DNA from: Panorpa germanica
Lineage: Eukaryota; Arthropoda; Insecta; Mecoptera; Panorpidae
DNA: 64,000 bases
Reading direction: 5' to 3'
Assembly (NCBI GenBank): GCA_963678705.1
Contig: OY783219.1
Span: forward strand, 2,232,001-2,296,000
Positions 26,846 to 37,849 of this stretch are shown in pieces. Made by a program: the position numbers and the translations under genes. Within the stretch, counting starts at the first letter, position 1, and every line of letters begins with the position of its first letter. Under the pieces are notes generated by a model. It worked only from the letters and a program-made list of their open reading frames with translations, did no database searches and was not told the origin of the DNA.

Positions 26846-29190
26846 ATTCAAACATTACAAAAATACAACAATTTTTTAAGGAATTTACTTTAGAATTTAT
26901 GAAACTACTAAGGACATAACACCGACCGGTTGCTGAAGTCATTCTTATGGTAAAAGTTAGTTAACTTGGACAGTTAAGTAGAAATGACATTAGATCGTTT
27001 TGCCGACTTTGTAGCAGAAACTGAATCGGCCGAAAAAATTACCGTTACTTTCAATTGATTGATAATTGCTCTCTATTGCGCGTATCACGGATAGGATTTA
27101 TCTTTAGGAGAGAATATATGGTAAAGGTAATTGAAATACAATGTACCAATCTCAAAGATATAGCAAACAAAACACTAACCTAATAATAATAAAAATGATT
27201 TTCTTTTTCCAGGCAACATGTTGGTGTTTTCTGATTTTATCAAATACGTCTTCTATCTATAACATAAGATTAACATTTTTCATCATGTCTTGGCAACGGT
27301 GGCACTGAATTCAAGAAAGCATTGTGCCCATACACCCCTCCCACTCATCTCCACAACATTCGTCGTACTTATGACGTAATCCTTATTTGTATTTTGTGAT
27401 TTTGTAACATCATATTCCATGACATTTTTTTCTGCTCAAGATTTTTTTTTTCTTTTGTTATAATAAAATTTCAGTATAGCAGTAACAATAAATTGTCCGT
27501 CCACAAGTTCTTATGCTGTAACCTGCTCCAAATGGGGTTGGAACCCTTTAAATTTGATTATATACACAAAGATAACTATATAAGGGTTCTTTATGTGTAT
27601 ATTTTGATGGCCGTTTCTTTTTCTTGCACCCCCGTAGTTAAGTTATACATTATACTGTATTTGTTTATTAAATGAAACATAAGATGTTAGATTTTTGGTA
27701 ATATTTTACGTAAAAATGTTTACCCAGATTGTCATTGGGATTCAGCTTACCAATCCATTCAATTCAGCGTAATCAATGTTATCCAACATAATAAACATTA
27801 CCTGTTACGCAAACAATTTTACCTAATATTCAACGTTTTGTGATCTACTTATCGGTTTATTGAAAAGTAAACACATTAAAATAATCTAATAACTTCTTAA
27901 GAAGACCCTTTTAAAGATTAAACAATCTTAAGAACCCTAATTATTCTGAAAATTTGAAGTCGATTGGTTTCAGGACTAATTTCATCAAAGATCGAATCAT
28001 TTGCATTAGTAGCAATGAGAGTGAACGAGAGACAAATACATTTTTCTATTACTAAAGAAGTCTTTTCGCTGATGGACACACTATCTGGACATCCGAACAC
28101 CATAATCTATGGGCATAAGGCAAAACGTGCGTAGTGCCTAGAAACGATTCTTAGATTGAATACGTAATGGCGAATTTACATCGATTTTCTAACTCAATTT
28201 ATGTTTATTTCTTTTTTTTTCATAAGGGTACTTTATTTTTAGGGGTTGTATGTATGTTAAGTTGACACAGGTATCTACTGCTGGACTACCCACCATCCCT
28301 TATAGGGTTCATCAAATGTTACGTCTTCAAAATATATTATTTTAATGATTCGTTATAGTGTACGTCTCAATAACGCGAGTTTCAGAGATATTTTCATATA
28401 GAAAAGCGTTTCAGCATTGCTCTATTCGCGTTATAAAGAACTTTGTCCATATTTCACGTACGATCGTAACAAATATAATGAACCGCAACCCAGACGTTGT
28501 TTTCCAGTTGGATAAATCTTTTCTACTTCCCCAAACAGTTATCATCTTTCAGAGATTTCCGTTAATTGCTGATTTAGGGGCTACTTTTACTATTGCAGAT
28601 TAAACACAATTATTCAACATCACTTGCTGAGTCCAGCAACCACATTGGGGATGAAGTTAATTATCGATTACGCTTATTGAGTTCTCTGCAACCTCTGAAC
28701 CCTTTGCCCTAGCCCTAACCCTAGCCATAGTGTATTCCTAACCGTAGCCGCAGGCCAAGACCCTCACCAGTCATCAGAAAACACCACTGGGAGTTCATGA
28801 AAAGGGTCTAGACTATAGCCCATGCTCCAGGCTAGATGGAGATGGAGCTGGAGCTGGCTGAGGTTCTCCGAGATCAGGATTTGAGGTCGTATTATACATT
28901 TTGATATGCTGCCAAAATATATTAAAAGTTGAAACAATAAATCTAAGTTTATTATCATGTAGTTAGGAGCACAGAGTGTTCCAAAATACAGATAGCGTTA
29001 ATATAGAATTTAGTTGTGTATAAGGAATACAAAAAACCCAAAGATACAGACTGTTTCTTGGTCACAAAAATCCCGGAACTTCGCGGGATTTTAGGAATTA
29101 TGAAAATAATATTTAGGAATTAAAAATCAAAATATTCTTTTACCTAAAAATTATATTCCCTAATTAAATAAAATAAACAATTATAAATAG
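26846..29190. other. AT-rich sequence, no gene seen
   Basis: Bases 27949-28045 resemble 4997-5095 (AATTTGAAGTCGATTG, GAATCATTTGCAT, AATGAGAGTGAA.GA). A GC-richer plus-strand frame at 28358-28603 has no recognised similarity. C-rich islands occur near 27335. Confidence 0.5.
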
Positions 29191-29450
29191 GTAAAGAAAT
29201 TATATTTCTTTAGTTGATAACATTGACCAGAGATATTATCACTGCATTCTGGTCAGATGAGCTAACGGTATATATTAGTTATAGTATATACATTAATTGT
29301 AGTGTGTGCCAACTGCCAACGCAGTTGATATTTGGAATCGACAGAATTCACTGTCTAATTAAATAATAAACTTTAAATGTTGTTCCTTTGATTTCAGAAG
29401 CAAGACATAAGTTTGATTAAAAATATACAATTCCTAAAATGTCTTATATA
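29191..29450 (+). repeat. Dispersed repeat family A, copy 4
   Basis: It starts GTAAAGAAATTATATTTCTT and contains the hairpin arms (TTGACCAGA / TCTGGTCAG), GTGTGTGCCAACTGCC and the TTCCTAAAATGTCTTATATA tail shared with copy 1. An internal part of the 3' half is deleted. Confidence 0.75.
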
Positions 29451-29957
29451 TTTATAAACATTGTCATTGAGATGTTAATTGTAATTACTTATCATTCAAG
29501 GTCAAAGTAATTATCGCTGTTTAAACTAGCAATTTTCTTCATATCGACCTATTGTCATCTGAAGCAATACATTTGACAGATTGATTGGTGCTATAAATTT
29601 AGTACCTAAACATTTGTCCCTTCATCAAGATCAAATTCCTCTTAGTCCTGTTCAAGTATGAAACGTTTAACTGTATAACCATTGAAATCCGTTCCTTATC
29701 TATTCCCCATTGCGTTCATTAACACTTAGATACAATGCTTATATCAGAAATATTTAATTAGGCCGCAACCGTCTAATGGGCGTTAGGATGGGGTGGTATG
29801 TGTACAATATGGTCTACCAAGAATATGTTCTCTAACACTATCTTGGCTAAGTGTGTGTGTATGTGTCTGCATTGGTTGGCGGTATTGTATTGTCTAATAT
29901 TACGTACACTGTATTTCAGAGTTTGCAAACTATGTCATCACAACAAATAGGTCAAAA
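29451..29957. other. AT-rich sequence, no gene seen
   Basis: No recognisable frame, repeat or RNA gene. Confidence 0.5.
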
Positions 29958-29968
29958 GTGATAATGTT

Positions 29969-30275
29969 CTTTTTTTATATATAATTTCTCAGGCTTCCTA
30001 GGTACGTAGCCTTTTATCGCCCCTAATATTGTTCTGCTTCTTCTTATACTTTATATCCAGACATCAAGAATGATCTATTCATGGCTACTGCTGTTATAAA
30101 TTTCGGTTTCTCAATCAAAAAGACAGTCTTAACAGAAAGCGTCTGCGAAGTCCATTTCTTGCCATTGCTGTATTTTTACATTGCCACAGAATGTGATCAG
30201 GATCTGCCTCCTCTTCACCACATTCGCATTTAGGGTTTGGAATGATTTTGTTTCTTGCTAGATCGGAGCTCCAAC
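29969..30275 (-). mobile_element. 5'-truncated LINE insertion (copy 1)
   Basis: The minus strand reads ARNKIIPNPKCECGEEEADP, then HILWQC, a C-x-C-x8-H-x4-C knuckle typical of the LINE ORF2 C-terminus. The 3' UTR shared with 34219-34555 follows, then an A-rich tail (poly-T on plus at about 29969-29976). The insertion is flanked by the 11-bp direct repeat GTGATAATGTT (29958-29968 and 30276-30286), a typical target-site duplication. Relative to the 34-kb copy, about 22 bases are missing after the knuckle, which shifts the frame and ends it early. It is a dead copy. Confidence 0.8.
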
Positions 30276-30306
30276 GTGATAATGTTAACAAACTTCGTAA
30301 AGCGTT

Positions 30307-30775
30307 GTTTTGTGACGTTTCTATCACTATTGCACTTCAATTATAGTTCGAATCAATTTTATCTTCATTTGTATTCCGACAGATGGAGTGGTTCCGTCAT
30401 CTGTAGCCGATAAAATAGATATTTTATATGAACAACTGTGAGAAACTGAACTATAAATGAACACTTTCATGACAAAATTTGTTCAAATTGATACAAAATT
30501 TGTATCATAACAAACTAATGATACTTTTGCCATAACAATTAGCGTGTAAATTTGAATGTTGACAGTTCGTAAAAAGGAGGGCAACCTCAATTTGTTCAGA
30601 AACACTTTAAGACCCTACGAAACTACCTGTCACTATCTTGCCTACTATATCTGGTTACTGACGGTATATTGACAGGAGTACCAACCTGATCTATACTTTC
30701 TTAATAGGTGTTGGAAATGGTGCCGTTCATGACAAAAAAATCATACGTATCTTCAATATGATGTCAAAGTAACTA
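30307..30775 (-). repeat. Dispersed repeat family C, interrupted copy
   Basis: Its two parts, 30307-30477 and 30726-30775, are the inverse of 56324-56530 and contain TCATCTGTAGCCGATAAAA, GAGAAACTGAACTATAAAT and ATGATGTCAAAGT. Bases 30478-30725 are an extra insert. The part holding an ATAATTGAAGTGAAATAG-like frame end on the minus strand could be the tail of an old transposon gene. Confidence 0.7.
30478..30725. mobile_element. 248-bp insertion with 12-bp target duplication
   Basis: TTCATGACAAAA stands at 30466-30477 and again at 30726-30737. The homologous locus at 56 kb has a single degenerate copy and none of the insert, so it represents the empty site. The insert has no coding capacity. 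A 12-bp duplication suits a SINE or a 5'-truncated LINE. I could not identify the family. Confidence 0.65.
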
Positions 30776-32237
30776 GGTGGCTTATGAAACCGATTTAATA
30801 AACGCACTGTTGCGAACCCCTGCCAATTCTCTATTATAACAGTAAGGGCCAACAATAGAACAGACTTAATAGAATTCATTATATGTAAAACTTTTTTACC
30901 ATCGCTAATGATATTGTTCTTTATCATGCTATATATTGTTTGCCCAGGTACTTGTTGTAACCAAGTGATGACGTCATTGTTACAGCTAATATTTAGTATA
31001 CGCATAACGGGTATAAGATCTTAATTGATTTCTCGCTGAGGGATTTGTCAATTGACCCGTGAGTGACCCCCTCCCCGCTCTCCACCACACATACGCCATG
31101 CGAGAATCACATTAGAATTAGCATAATGTGAGAATAAATAATTCACTGATTGAGTTAGTTTGTTTACTTATATTATTTAAATCCGTTCTTTTATTCTTTT
31201 ATAAGTGTTTGTAAAAATTGTCAACAGATGCCAATTGTAATTCTATAAGACTGATTTATTAAAGTTGATTTTAAGAAGACGAGAAATAAATCCAAGAGCA
31301 ACGATATATTGAAGACGACAACAAATTAAGGTTCAAAGGTTTTTGAAAGAATTGGTGGTAGCCCCAAAGAAAATAGGGCTTAATATAAATAACAAAAAGA
31401 CAATGTGTGAGTTGATTTAAATATGAGAAAGAGTGATTGTAATCACTCGCGAATTTGCAGAAAAGAAAGAAGGAAGAGAAACACGGACAAGAGGAAAGAA
31501 CCAAGGAACTTTTTAAAGGAGACCAAGGCCCTACACGGGTTGTAGCATCAGTCATACGATGTTTTGTTAATGTAACAAATGTTTAAAAGAACGAGAAGAG
31601 AATGTTTAAATGTAAATGTTTTAAAGAACATATAACATAAACTTCCCAAACAATTGCAGAACGCAGAGTACCGTTTATATGTAGTTACTAAGAGATATTA
31701 TTTTAGATCACCCTATAAATTTGATTAAAATCCCAATCCAGGTTATATGACACAATAACAACGACAACAATTACCTACAACTGCGTCTGACTATACATAT
31801 TCTAGAAGTACCACCTACATAGACATATGTATGTATATATATATATACTACTAGTAATATAATGCACATCAAATAAATAAAACAATTGTTAATAGTCTGG
31901 CTGGTTGGTACATCTACGACAAAGTCAACATTAATTTTAATTAAAATTTTAGGTATGTACAAAAATAATTGAATTTAGAGCAAGTCTCTTTCTCGTTCCA
32001 CACTACATGACTTATTGTCCCTTAAAAATTAATTAAATATTTCATTTTCTATATGAAATTAGTTAGACTAAATGTAATCGGCATAGCAACAGTCGTTTTG
32101 GTTAATATCTGACGCACATTAAGCTTTCATAGCTTTCAAAATTTCTTGGGTATCAAAATTAGTGTCATACTAAGCCATATTTTAGATCAACCCTAAACTT
32201 ACATATGAATCTTATCACGTAAAATATGTTAAAATAG
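30776..32237. other. AT-rich sequence, no gene seen
   Basis: Only short AT-driven frames. A C-rich island lies at 31068-31090 and an (AT)n run near 31831-31850. Confidence 0.55.
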
Positions 32238-32828
32238 AATCAGAATCAACTAAAACCAAATCAAAAACAATCCAACAACATCATAATCAACAACAACCAA
32301 ATCAAAAACAATCCAACAACATCGAAATCAAAACCAACAACCACAGGACCAGCAAGTAACAAACTTAAACCAATCTATCAACATCAGAATCAACAATAAC
32401 CAAATCAAAAACAATCCAACAACATCGACATCAGATCCAACAACCACAGGACCAACAAGAAGCAAACTTAAACCAATTCAACAACATCAGAATCAACATT
32501 AACCAAATTAAAAACAATCCAACAACATCAGAATCAACAATAACCAAATCAAAAACAATCCAACAACATCGACATCAGATCCAACAACCACAGGACCAAC
32601 AAGAAGCAAACTTAAACCAATTCAACAACATCAGAATCAACATTAACCAAATTAAAAACAATCCAACAACATTGGTAGCAGAACAAACAACCACAGGACC
32701 AACAAGAAACAATCTTAAACCTATCCATCAACATCAGAATCAACAACAACCAAATCAAAAACAATCCAACAACATCAGAATCAACAACAATCAAATCAAA
32801 AACAATCCAACAACGTCGACAGCAGAAA
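32238..32828 (+). repeat. Minisatellite with 247-bp higher-order unit
   Basis: Two monomers alternate. A is 41 bp, running CATCAGAATCAACAACAACC onward. B is 62 bp, starting CATCGACATCAGATCCAACA and containing CCACAGGACC. The order is A A B A B, A A B A B, A A and a partial B. A starts: 32238, 32279, 32382, 32485, 32526, 32629, 32732 and 32773. B starts: 32320, 32423, 32567, 32670 and 32814. Equivalent monomers are therefore spaced exactly 247 bp apart. Neither 41, 62 nor 247 is a multiple of three, so no protein frame is maintained. The plus strand is CA-rich and almost free of G. Confidence 0.9.
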
Positions 32829-34205
32829 CTATAGAACGACCGTTATAGAACGGCCCTGACTCTGACTACAACACTACTTTACTGCTAATTAATTAAATCA
32901 TCTTACTGCAGTAATACATTTTTTCTGTCCCTTCCTGTTCTTGCATAATATGTAGCGTAGTATTTATTATAAATATATACAATTATTAAATAAAATGCAC
33001 AAATAAGATCTGCGCCTTGTTTTCTTTATCCTTCCATCTCCAGGTTTGTGTAACTGTACATATTTACTTGTATTCATTTCATTTCGCATAGACAGAGCTT
33101 CCCAAACGTAGATGTATTTTTAACTTTTACACACTGTTGTACTTATTGTATAATCTTCCTTTTAACTTTGTATAACCTCCAAATGATTACCATGTAAGTT
33201 GAACTATAGATGCAAAGTTCCAAACAGATGTAACAGATAATAGTGTTGCTCATTATTATTTAAGAATAACCAAAGATTGAGAATGTTACGTTGTTCAGCA
33301 TTGTAACAAATAACATTAGGGAAATGTAGTTTCAATTACACATGCAGAATGCTCTAATGTTTAGCAGAGATGACAGAATCAGAATCTCTCCATCAACCTT
33401 CTACCTTTCCGTATTATTACCACTTCATGTAAATAGACTAAATAGCACCGTTCTTTAATCTCTGCGCACCCATACTTTTTTAGTATAATGTAACGTTATT
33501 ATAATATTCCAACAAACAAAACAAACGGATTTTTTTTAGAAAAATATGTAACATTTAGTCTCACAGTAGGAATATGCATTCTAATTATTGTGTTACTAGG
33601 ATAACGCACCGTTAAATAAGCAGTAGTTAAAGATTTTTAAAAAAATCTATGATTTTACTGCAGGATATTTTAAAACTTTCAACGCCAGAAATAAATGTAA
33701 ATATGCATCACAGAATTCACTTAAATCTGCCATTGTTAATTGTAAACTAAATATATAAATCCAAAACCTAAACTTTGAAAAGGAGCGACTATCAACACTT
33801 GCAGATTTGGAAACAAAATGCATTGTGCAGCATTTGAAGAAAAACAAATATAAAAATATACATCAGATATCGAGAAATTGATTAAGAGATAATATGTAGA
33901 AAAAATTAGGCCGAAACAGAACGGCTAAGAAACTGCAGAAAAAACACCAAAAGGTTAAGGGTTAAATCTTAAAGGAAGACAAAGCTCTAAAGGAGCTCTG
34001 ACGCCTTGACGATGATGATTTCGATATTCCAAACTTCAAAATAGATATTTCTTTCAAAATAGGTAAAATTGCAGAAATTACAAATTTGTAAATTAAAACT
34101 ATTCATCCTTTAGTTTTGTCATTCCCCAATAAGAAGCCTACACTTTCATTGGAATACCGAAGATATGCCAAACCAATTGCAATTAATTATGCATAACGTA
34201 TGCAC
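32829..34205. other. AT-rich sequence, no gene seen
   Basis: No recognised protein, repeat family or RNA gene. Frames are short and AT-driven. Confidence 0.5.
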
Positions 34206-34218
34206 GTGTAAAGAAGAT

Positions 34219-34555
34219 TTTTTTTTATACACAATCTAGGCATGTAACCTTTTATCGCCGCTAATATTGTTCTGCTTCTTCTTATACTTTATATCCAGAC
34301 AATAAGAATGATCTATTTATGCCTACTGCTGTTATAAATTTCGGTTTCTCAATCAAAAAGGCGGTGTTAATAAGAAGCGTCTGCGAAGTCTGTAGCACCG
34401 CCCTTTGGAGTCCATTTCTTGCCATTGCTGTATTTTGACATTGCCACAGAATGTGGTCATCTGCCTCCTCTTCACCACATTCGCATTTAGGGTTTGGAAC
34501 GAATTTGTTTCTTGCTAGATGCTTCGCACCTCCAGTATGATTCATTAGTCTTGAT
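34219..34555 (-). mobile_element. 5'-truncated LINE insertion (copy 2)
   Basis: The minus strand encodes SRLMNHTGGAKHLARNK, PNPKCECGEEEADDHILWQC (C-x-C-x7-H-x4-C), then GLQRAVLQTSQTLL, FLIEKPKFITAV and a stop near 34282. This is the C-terminus of a non-LTR retrotransposon ORF2. The 3' UTR and an A tail (poly-T on plus at 34219-34226) follow. The 13-bp direct repeat GTGTAAAGAAGAT at 34206-34218 and 34556-34568 is the target-site duplication, so the 5' truncation point lies inside ORF2. Relative to copy 1 it keeps the frame further but lacks one codon in the knuckle loop. Confidence 0.85.
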
Positions 34556-34568
34556 GTGTAAAGAAGAT

Positions 34569-35274
34569 CATGTAGTTTCACTACATATGTCGCTAAAACT
34601 CAATTACTCAATTCACATTTGCAAAGATGTTGACGATGCAGGTCCACCACACTTATTGACTAGTTTCATGATACTATTTAGGTTTCACGTTACTTCCCTC
34701 GTCTCACATTACACACTTCTCTGGAACGCACAGCAATCTGTGCACCAAGTAGATCCAGCAGCGGCGCTACAAGTCTGCCTTAGTAAGGTAAGCAGTAAGT
34801 CAGTCCCGTGTCCCGTGTCCCGTGTCCCGCTACGCAAGCAAATCCAACGGAGAACTGAAAATGTAACGTGTGGTATGCAAATATACCGTGCCGTTCAACT
34901 GATGCTGATGGTGAACTTGATATAGAAATTATTCAAATTAAATAGCACAGCACATTGACCTTGAGTCAACTAATTAATGCAGGAATTTACAGATAAATAT
35001 TTCATTTCCTTTTAATTAAGTAATGGTCCGGAAATAGAAACTAAACAAAAAGTCAATTGACTAGTCACAGGTGCGCTATTTCTGTCTTCCGTTTAAATAA
35101 CTTGATTAATAAAATATTATACTTTTGCTAATATTAATTATTCATTAATTAAGTTGCAGCGAAGAAGGCATTTCTTCTTATTATTAGGTTTCCTTGGAAT
35201 ATTCGAAAGGAAACAATCTTAAGATTCTCAATTGATCAATCAAGATTTGATTTTATTCTTCATTCTTATTTCTT
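34569..35274. other. Sequence between LINE and duplicated array, no gene seen
   Basis: CCCGTGT repeats three times at about 34804-34830. A GC-richer plus-strand stretch at 34640-34860 is open but unrecognised. The remainder is AT-rich. Confidence 0.45.
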
Positions 35275-35457
35275 CTTTGTCTTTTGTTAATTTCCAATTA
35301 TTCGCAACCTAATGCTAAATCTAAATAAAATAAAAAACAGAACCTATTCTCGAACCTATAAACCGCAGAAAAACACAAAAAAAAATTCAAAGTCATATTG
35401 AAAAAATTGCAACAAGTGTCAAGCATGCACAATATTTACATCCCTTCACCAAAAAAG

Positions 35458-35642
35458 CAGTAGTTTCCAAACTGTGGGGCATGGCACTTAAGGTGCACGG
35501 GAATATCGATAGCAATTTACCTAATTCCCTACCTAGCACCTATATTTAACTAAAAACCCGAAAAAAAAGGTATAAGAAAGAGAGAAAGGGAGGAGGGCAT
35601 TACTACTTTTATTTGCAGTTAAGTCAAGTTTGGAAACTACTG
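35458..35642. mobile_element. hAT-like miniature element, copy 1
   Basis: Perfect 16-bp terminal inverted repeats CAGTAGTTTCCAAACT (35458-35473) and AGTTTGGAAACTACTG (35627-35642). The CAGTRGTT...CCAAACT end resembles hAT-type ends. The 185-bp interior is noncoding. No convincing 8-bp target duplication is left. Copies occur at 41359-41547 and 40809-40967, at the same place in the duplicated blocks, so the insertion predates the duplications. Confidence 0.7.
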
Positions 35643-35664
35643 TAATAATTTAAAAATCACTCAC

Positions 35665-35702
35665 CAGAGCTCATTGTCACTGCTTTTGAACCATGAAGTG
35701 AG
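35665..35702 (-). other. Exon-like module E9, copy B
   Basis: A 38-nt segment between a minus-strand acceptor (TTCTTTACAG) and donor (GTGAGTG). Copy A at 41567-41604 has the same length and both sites. Confidence 0.5.
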
Positions 35703-35782
35703 CTGTAAAGAAAGAAAATTGATTAGATAAATATTTAAAACAAATTAGAATATATGTTTAGTATAAATAGTTTGATAATTAC

Positions 35783-35848
35783 CTATTTTATAATATCCTG
35801 GCGCAAGATGGCTCCTGCCGATAAAGATGAACTGCTACAAACTGCAAG
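35783..35848 (-). other. Exon-like module E8, copy B
   Basis: A 66-nt segment between acceptor TTTTTTTTCAG and donor GTAATT on the minus strand. Copy A (41685-41751) is 67 nt. The single-base difference changes the frame. Confidence 0.5.
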
Positions 35849-35940
35849 CTGAAAAAAAACCTGCAACAAAAATAATTATTTAATAAAAATGTTTACCAAA
35901 TATATATTATTTAATATTTTCAGATAAATGGTTTACTTAC

Positions 35941-36009
35941 TTATTAATTAAAACCAAAGACCGGTTATAAATCATGCAGGCAGTGGGGTACGAAGGTCCT
36001 GTAGTCCAT
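35941..36009 (-). other. Exon-like module E7, copy B
   Basis: A 69-nt segment between acceptor GTTGTTACAG and donor GTAAGTAAAC. It starts ATGGACTACAGGACCTTCGT like copy A (41839-41927, 89 nt), but about 20 bases are missing and a stop follows after 14 codons. Confidence 0.5.
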
Positions 36010-36093
36010 CTGTAACAACGGAAAAGCATTGGTTAGAAAATAATTATCAATTTTAAATATTAATATGATATCGACATTGAAATCTTGAATTAC

Positions 36094-36148
36094 CTTCCTT
36101 CTGGAAGTCCAGCGCAAGAAGGCTCCCAGCCTCTGCTTCCCCGTTGCG
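36094..36148 (-). other. Exon-like module E6, copy B
   Basis: A 55-nt segment ending CTTCCAGAAGGAAG before donor GTAATT. The acceptor (AAAATAAG) is weak. Copy A is 42012-42068. Confidence 0.4.
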
Positions 36149-36222
36149 CTTATTTTAAAAAAATTTAGTTTAAAGCACTGTCACATTTAATGTTTATTGT
36201 CTTTTCACTTTTGTTTAAAATC

Positions 36223-36500
36223 TCTAGGAGCTTATCCCGCACTAAGCTCAACTAGAACGAACCGAACCGAACCGATTTATTTAAAATAATTTGACTGTTA
36301 TTAATTAATAATTAAATTTTAAATTTCTAGGAGCTTATTCCGCACGAAACTCAACTAGAACGACCCGAACCGAACCGATTTATTTATAAATTTAATTTAG
36401 AATCACTATAAATTTTAATTATTATTAATTAATAACGAAATTTTTAATCACTACTAGCTTATCGCGCACGAAGCTACATCGCGAAACGAACGAAAGCTGT
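36223..36500. repeat. Three degenerate tandem units, about 103-bp period
   Basis: TCTAGGAGCTTAT.CCGCAC and ACTAGAACGA.CCGAACCGAA occur at 36223 and 36326, with a more diverged third unit from about 36449. A weaker relative lies in copy A near 42485-42545. Confidence 0.6.
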
Positions 36501-36692
36501 AGGGAAGAAAACATACATACATCTAAAAAATATTTAACTAATCCATTAAAAATTATTTTTTCCAATTTAAAAAAAAGTTGAAAATTTGTAAAACATAGTA
36601 AATGTTTTTCTAAATTAATTGGAATAAATTTTTAATAAATTAGGCGACATTTGTTGCAATACCACCACCAAATAAATGTAAAAAAAACTCAC

Positions 36693-36778
36693 GGTCTGAA
36701 CTCAGCTATTAATTATACAGCAAATAGATGCCATCACAGCGCCAAAGAAGTCTTACTTGTAGCAGTCTTGTCGATATT
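36693..36778 (-). other. Exon-like module E5, copy B
   Basis: An 86-nt segment between acceptor AATTCTTACAG and donor GTGAGTTT. It shares GGCGCTGTGATG with copy A (42712-42826). All three frames contain a stop. Confidence 0.45.
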
Positions 36779-37035
36779 CTGTAAGAATTCAGAAAGTTAT
36801 ATTCCAATTGAAAACAAAATCGAAAAATAATTTGTCGAAATATTTGTAAACAATAATTTAATGAAATGAATTAACAAGAGCTAAAAAAGGGCCGTCGTCC
36901 TAGGAAGCACGTAAATTATTAATAAAAAAAATTTTTAAAAAGTAATAATAATTTAAAAATATTAGGAAAAAAAATTAAAAACTACAATTTCTACAAGAAA
37001 TAAAGGAACAAATTTCATAATAAAAGAACTTCCAC

Positions 37036-37131
37036 ATATTGTTTTTATAAAAAAAAAGCAGAACATTATTAGGTGCTATAAAAGGGTACGTGGAATCCCG
37101 AGAAATCATAATAAAAATAAAAAAGAAAAAA
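37036..37131 (+). mobile_element. LINE 3' UTR fragment (copy 3)
   Basis: GCAGAACATTATTAGGTGCT and the downstream AAAAGGGTACGTGGAA match the 3' UTR of the 30-kb and 34-kb LINE copies, followed by an A-rich tail. AACTTC.AC at 37027-37035 and 37132-37140 may be the target-site duplication. It is an extremely 5'-truncated insertion. Confidence 0.6.
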
Positions 37132-37242
37132 AACTTCTACGTAGATTATATTCAAAAAGATAAAATAATTAAAAATAATTAATTTAAAAGAAAAGAATTA
37201 ATAGCAAAATGTGTCAATAAATAAACAAAACAAAGTACTTAC

Positions 37243-37550
37243 AATGTAAACACAATCAGAGTTCCATTGTCCTCCACGTCAAGGTCAATCCATCACCGGT
37301 ATACGGGCAGAAGATTATGCCGGACACACACTATCCAATACGCAAAGCATCGACATGCCCAAACACACACACACTAATCCACTTTCACATAACTTAAATC
37401 ACTTATTGTTATTTGTCACTTAATAATTTGTTTAAACAATACACTTAATTCACATGTAATTTTTTTATAAAGGTACACAAAAAAAAATACATAACCTAAA
37501 CGTCATTTTATTTTTACTGCCGCCATTTTATTTTGACAGCTGTAAAATTA
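37243..37550 (-). ncRNA. Candidate first exon of a minus-strand transcript
   Basis: A GC-richer stretch ends at a strong donor (GTAAGTACTT, plus-strand ACTTAC at 37237-37242). Its upstream side carries promoter-like motifs (next entry). ATG codons within it open only very short frames, of 14, 3 and 4 codons including the stop, so it looks like a noncoding leader or the start of a long noncoding RNA rather than a coding exon. The start site is approximate. Downstream on this strand are modules E5 to E9 of copy B. Transcription is inferred, not shown. Confidence 0.4.
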
Positions 37551-37608
37551 GTGTTGCCCGATGTTTAATTAATTTTGTTGTGGCCCCGATATATCGATAC
37601 TATCGATA
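37519..37608 (-). promoter_or_regulatory. Candidate promoter with paired TATCGATA
   Basis: Two perfect TATCGATA motifs, 37592-37599 and 37601-37608, nine bases apart. TATCGATA is the DREF/BEAF-type element of insect housekeeping promoters. A GCCGCCATTTTA motif lies 60-70 bases nearer the candidate first exon. The arrangement would suit minus-strand initiation near 37500-37550. This is based on motifs alone. Confidence 0.45.
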
Positions 37609-37849
37609 TTCACTGTTACCATAGACACATTTGGTCGACAGTCCGTAGAATTAGTAGAAAAGTGTTGCCATAATTTTGAGCGGTCCAGAAGCCAATGCGA
37701 TTAAGTCTATAATATTTCCAGGCATGCTAAAATGAAAATATTTAAAAAAATAATTAAAATTAAATTTATAATTTCAACGTATATATGTAATATACTTATA
37801 TATACAACAATTACTATACTTACTTACAATTTAAATTTTGGAATATGAT

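Larger units (their letters stand above)
35275..36160 (-). repeat. Segmental duplication block, copy B (pairs with 41195-42070)
   Basis: It is collinear with 41195-42070 over almost its whole length, including the hAT-like element and four exon-like modules. Substitutions and small indels separate the two. The block carries minus-strand splice signals at equivalent places. Confidence 0.85.

Noticed and set aside
28690-28735. Telomere-like CCCTAACCCTAG text
   Set aside because: Only about two repeat units in a degenerate context; far too short for a telomeric tract.
32612-32794. Minus-strand open frame inside the minisatellite
   Set aside because: It is produced by the G-poor repeat. Monomer and higher-order lengths are not multiples of three, so no protein is maintained.
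34494-34925. Plus-strand 143-codon frame
   Set aside because: Its first part is antisense to the LINE ORF2 fragment, and the rest is unrecognised.
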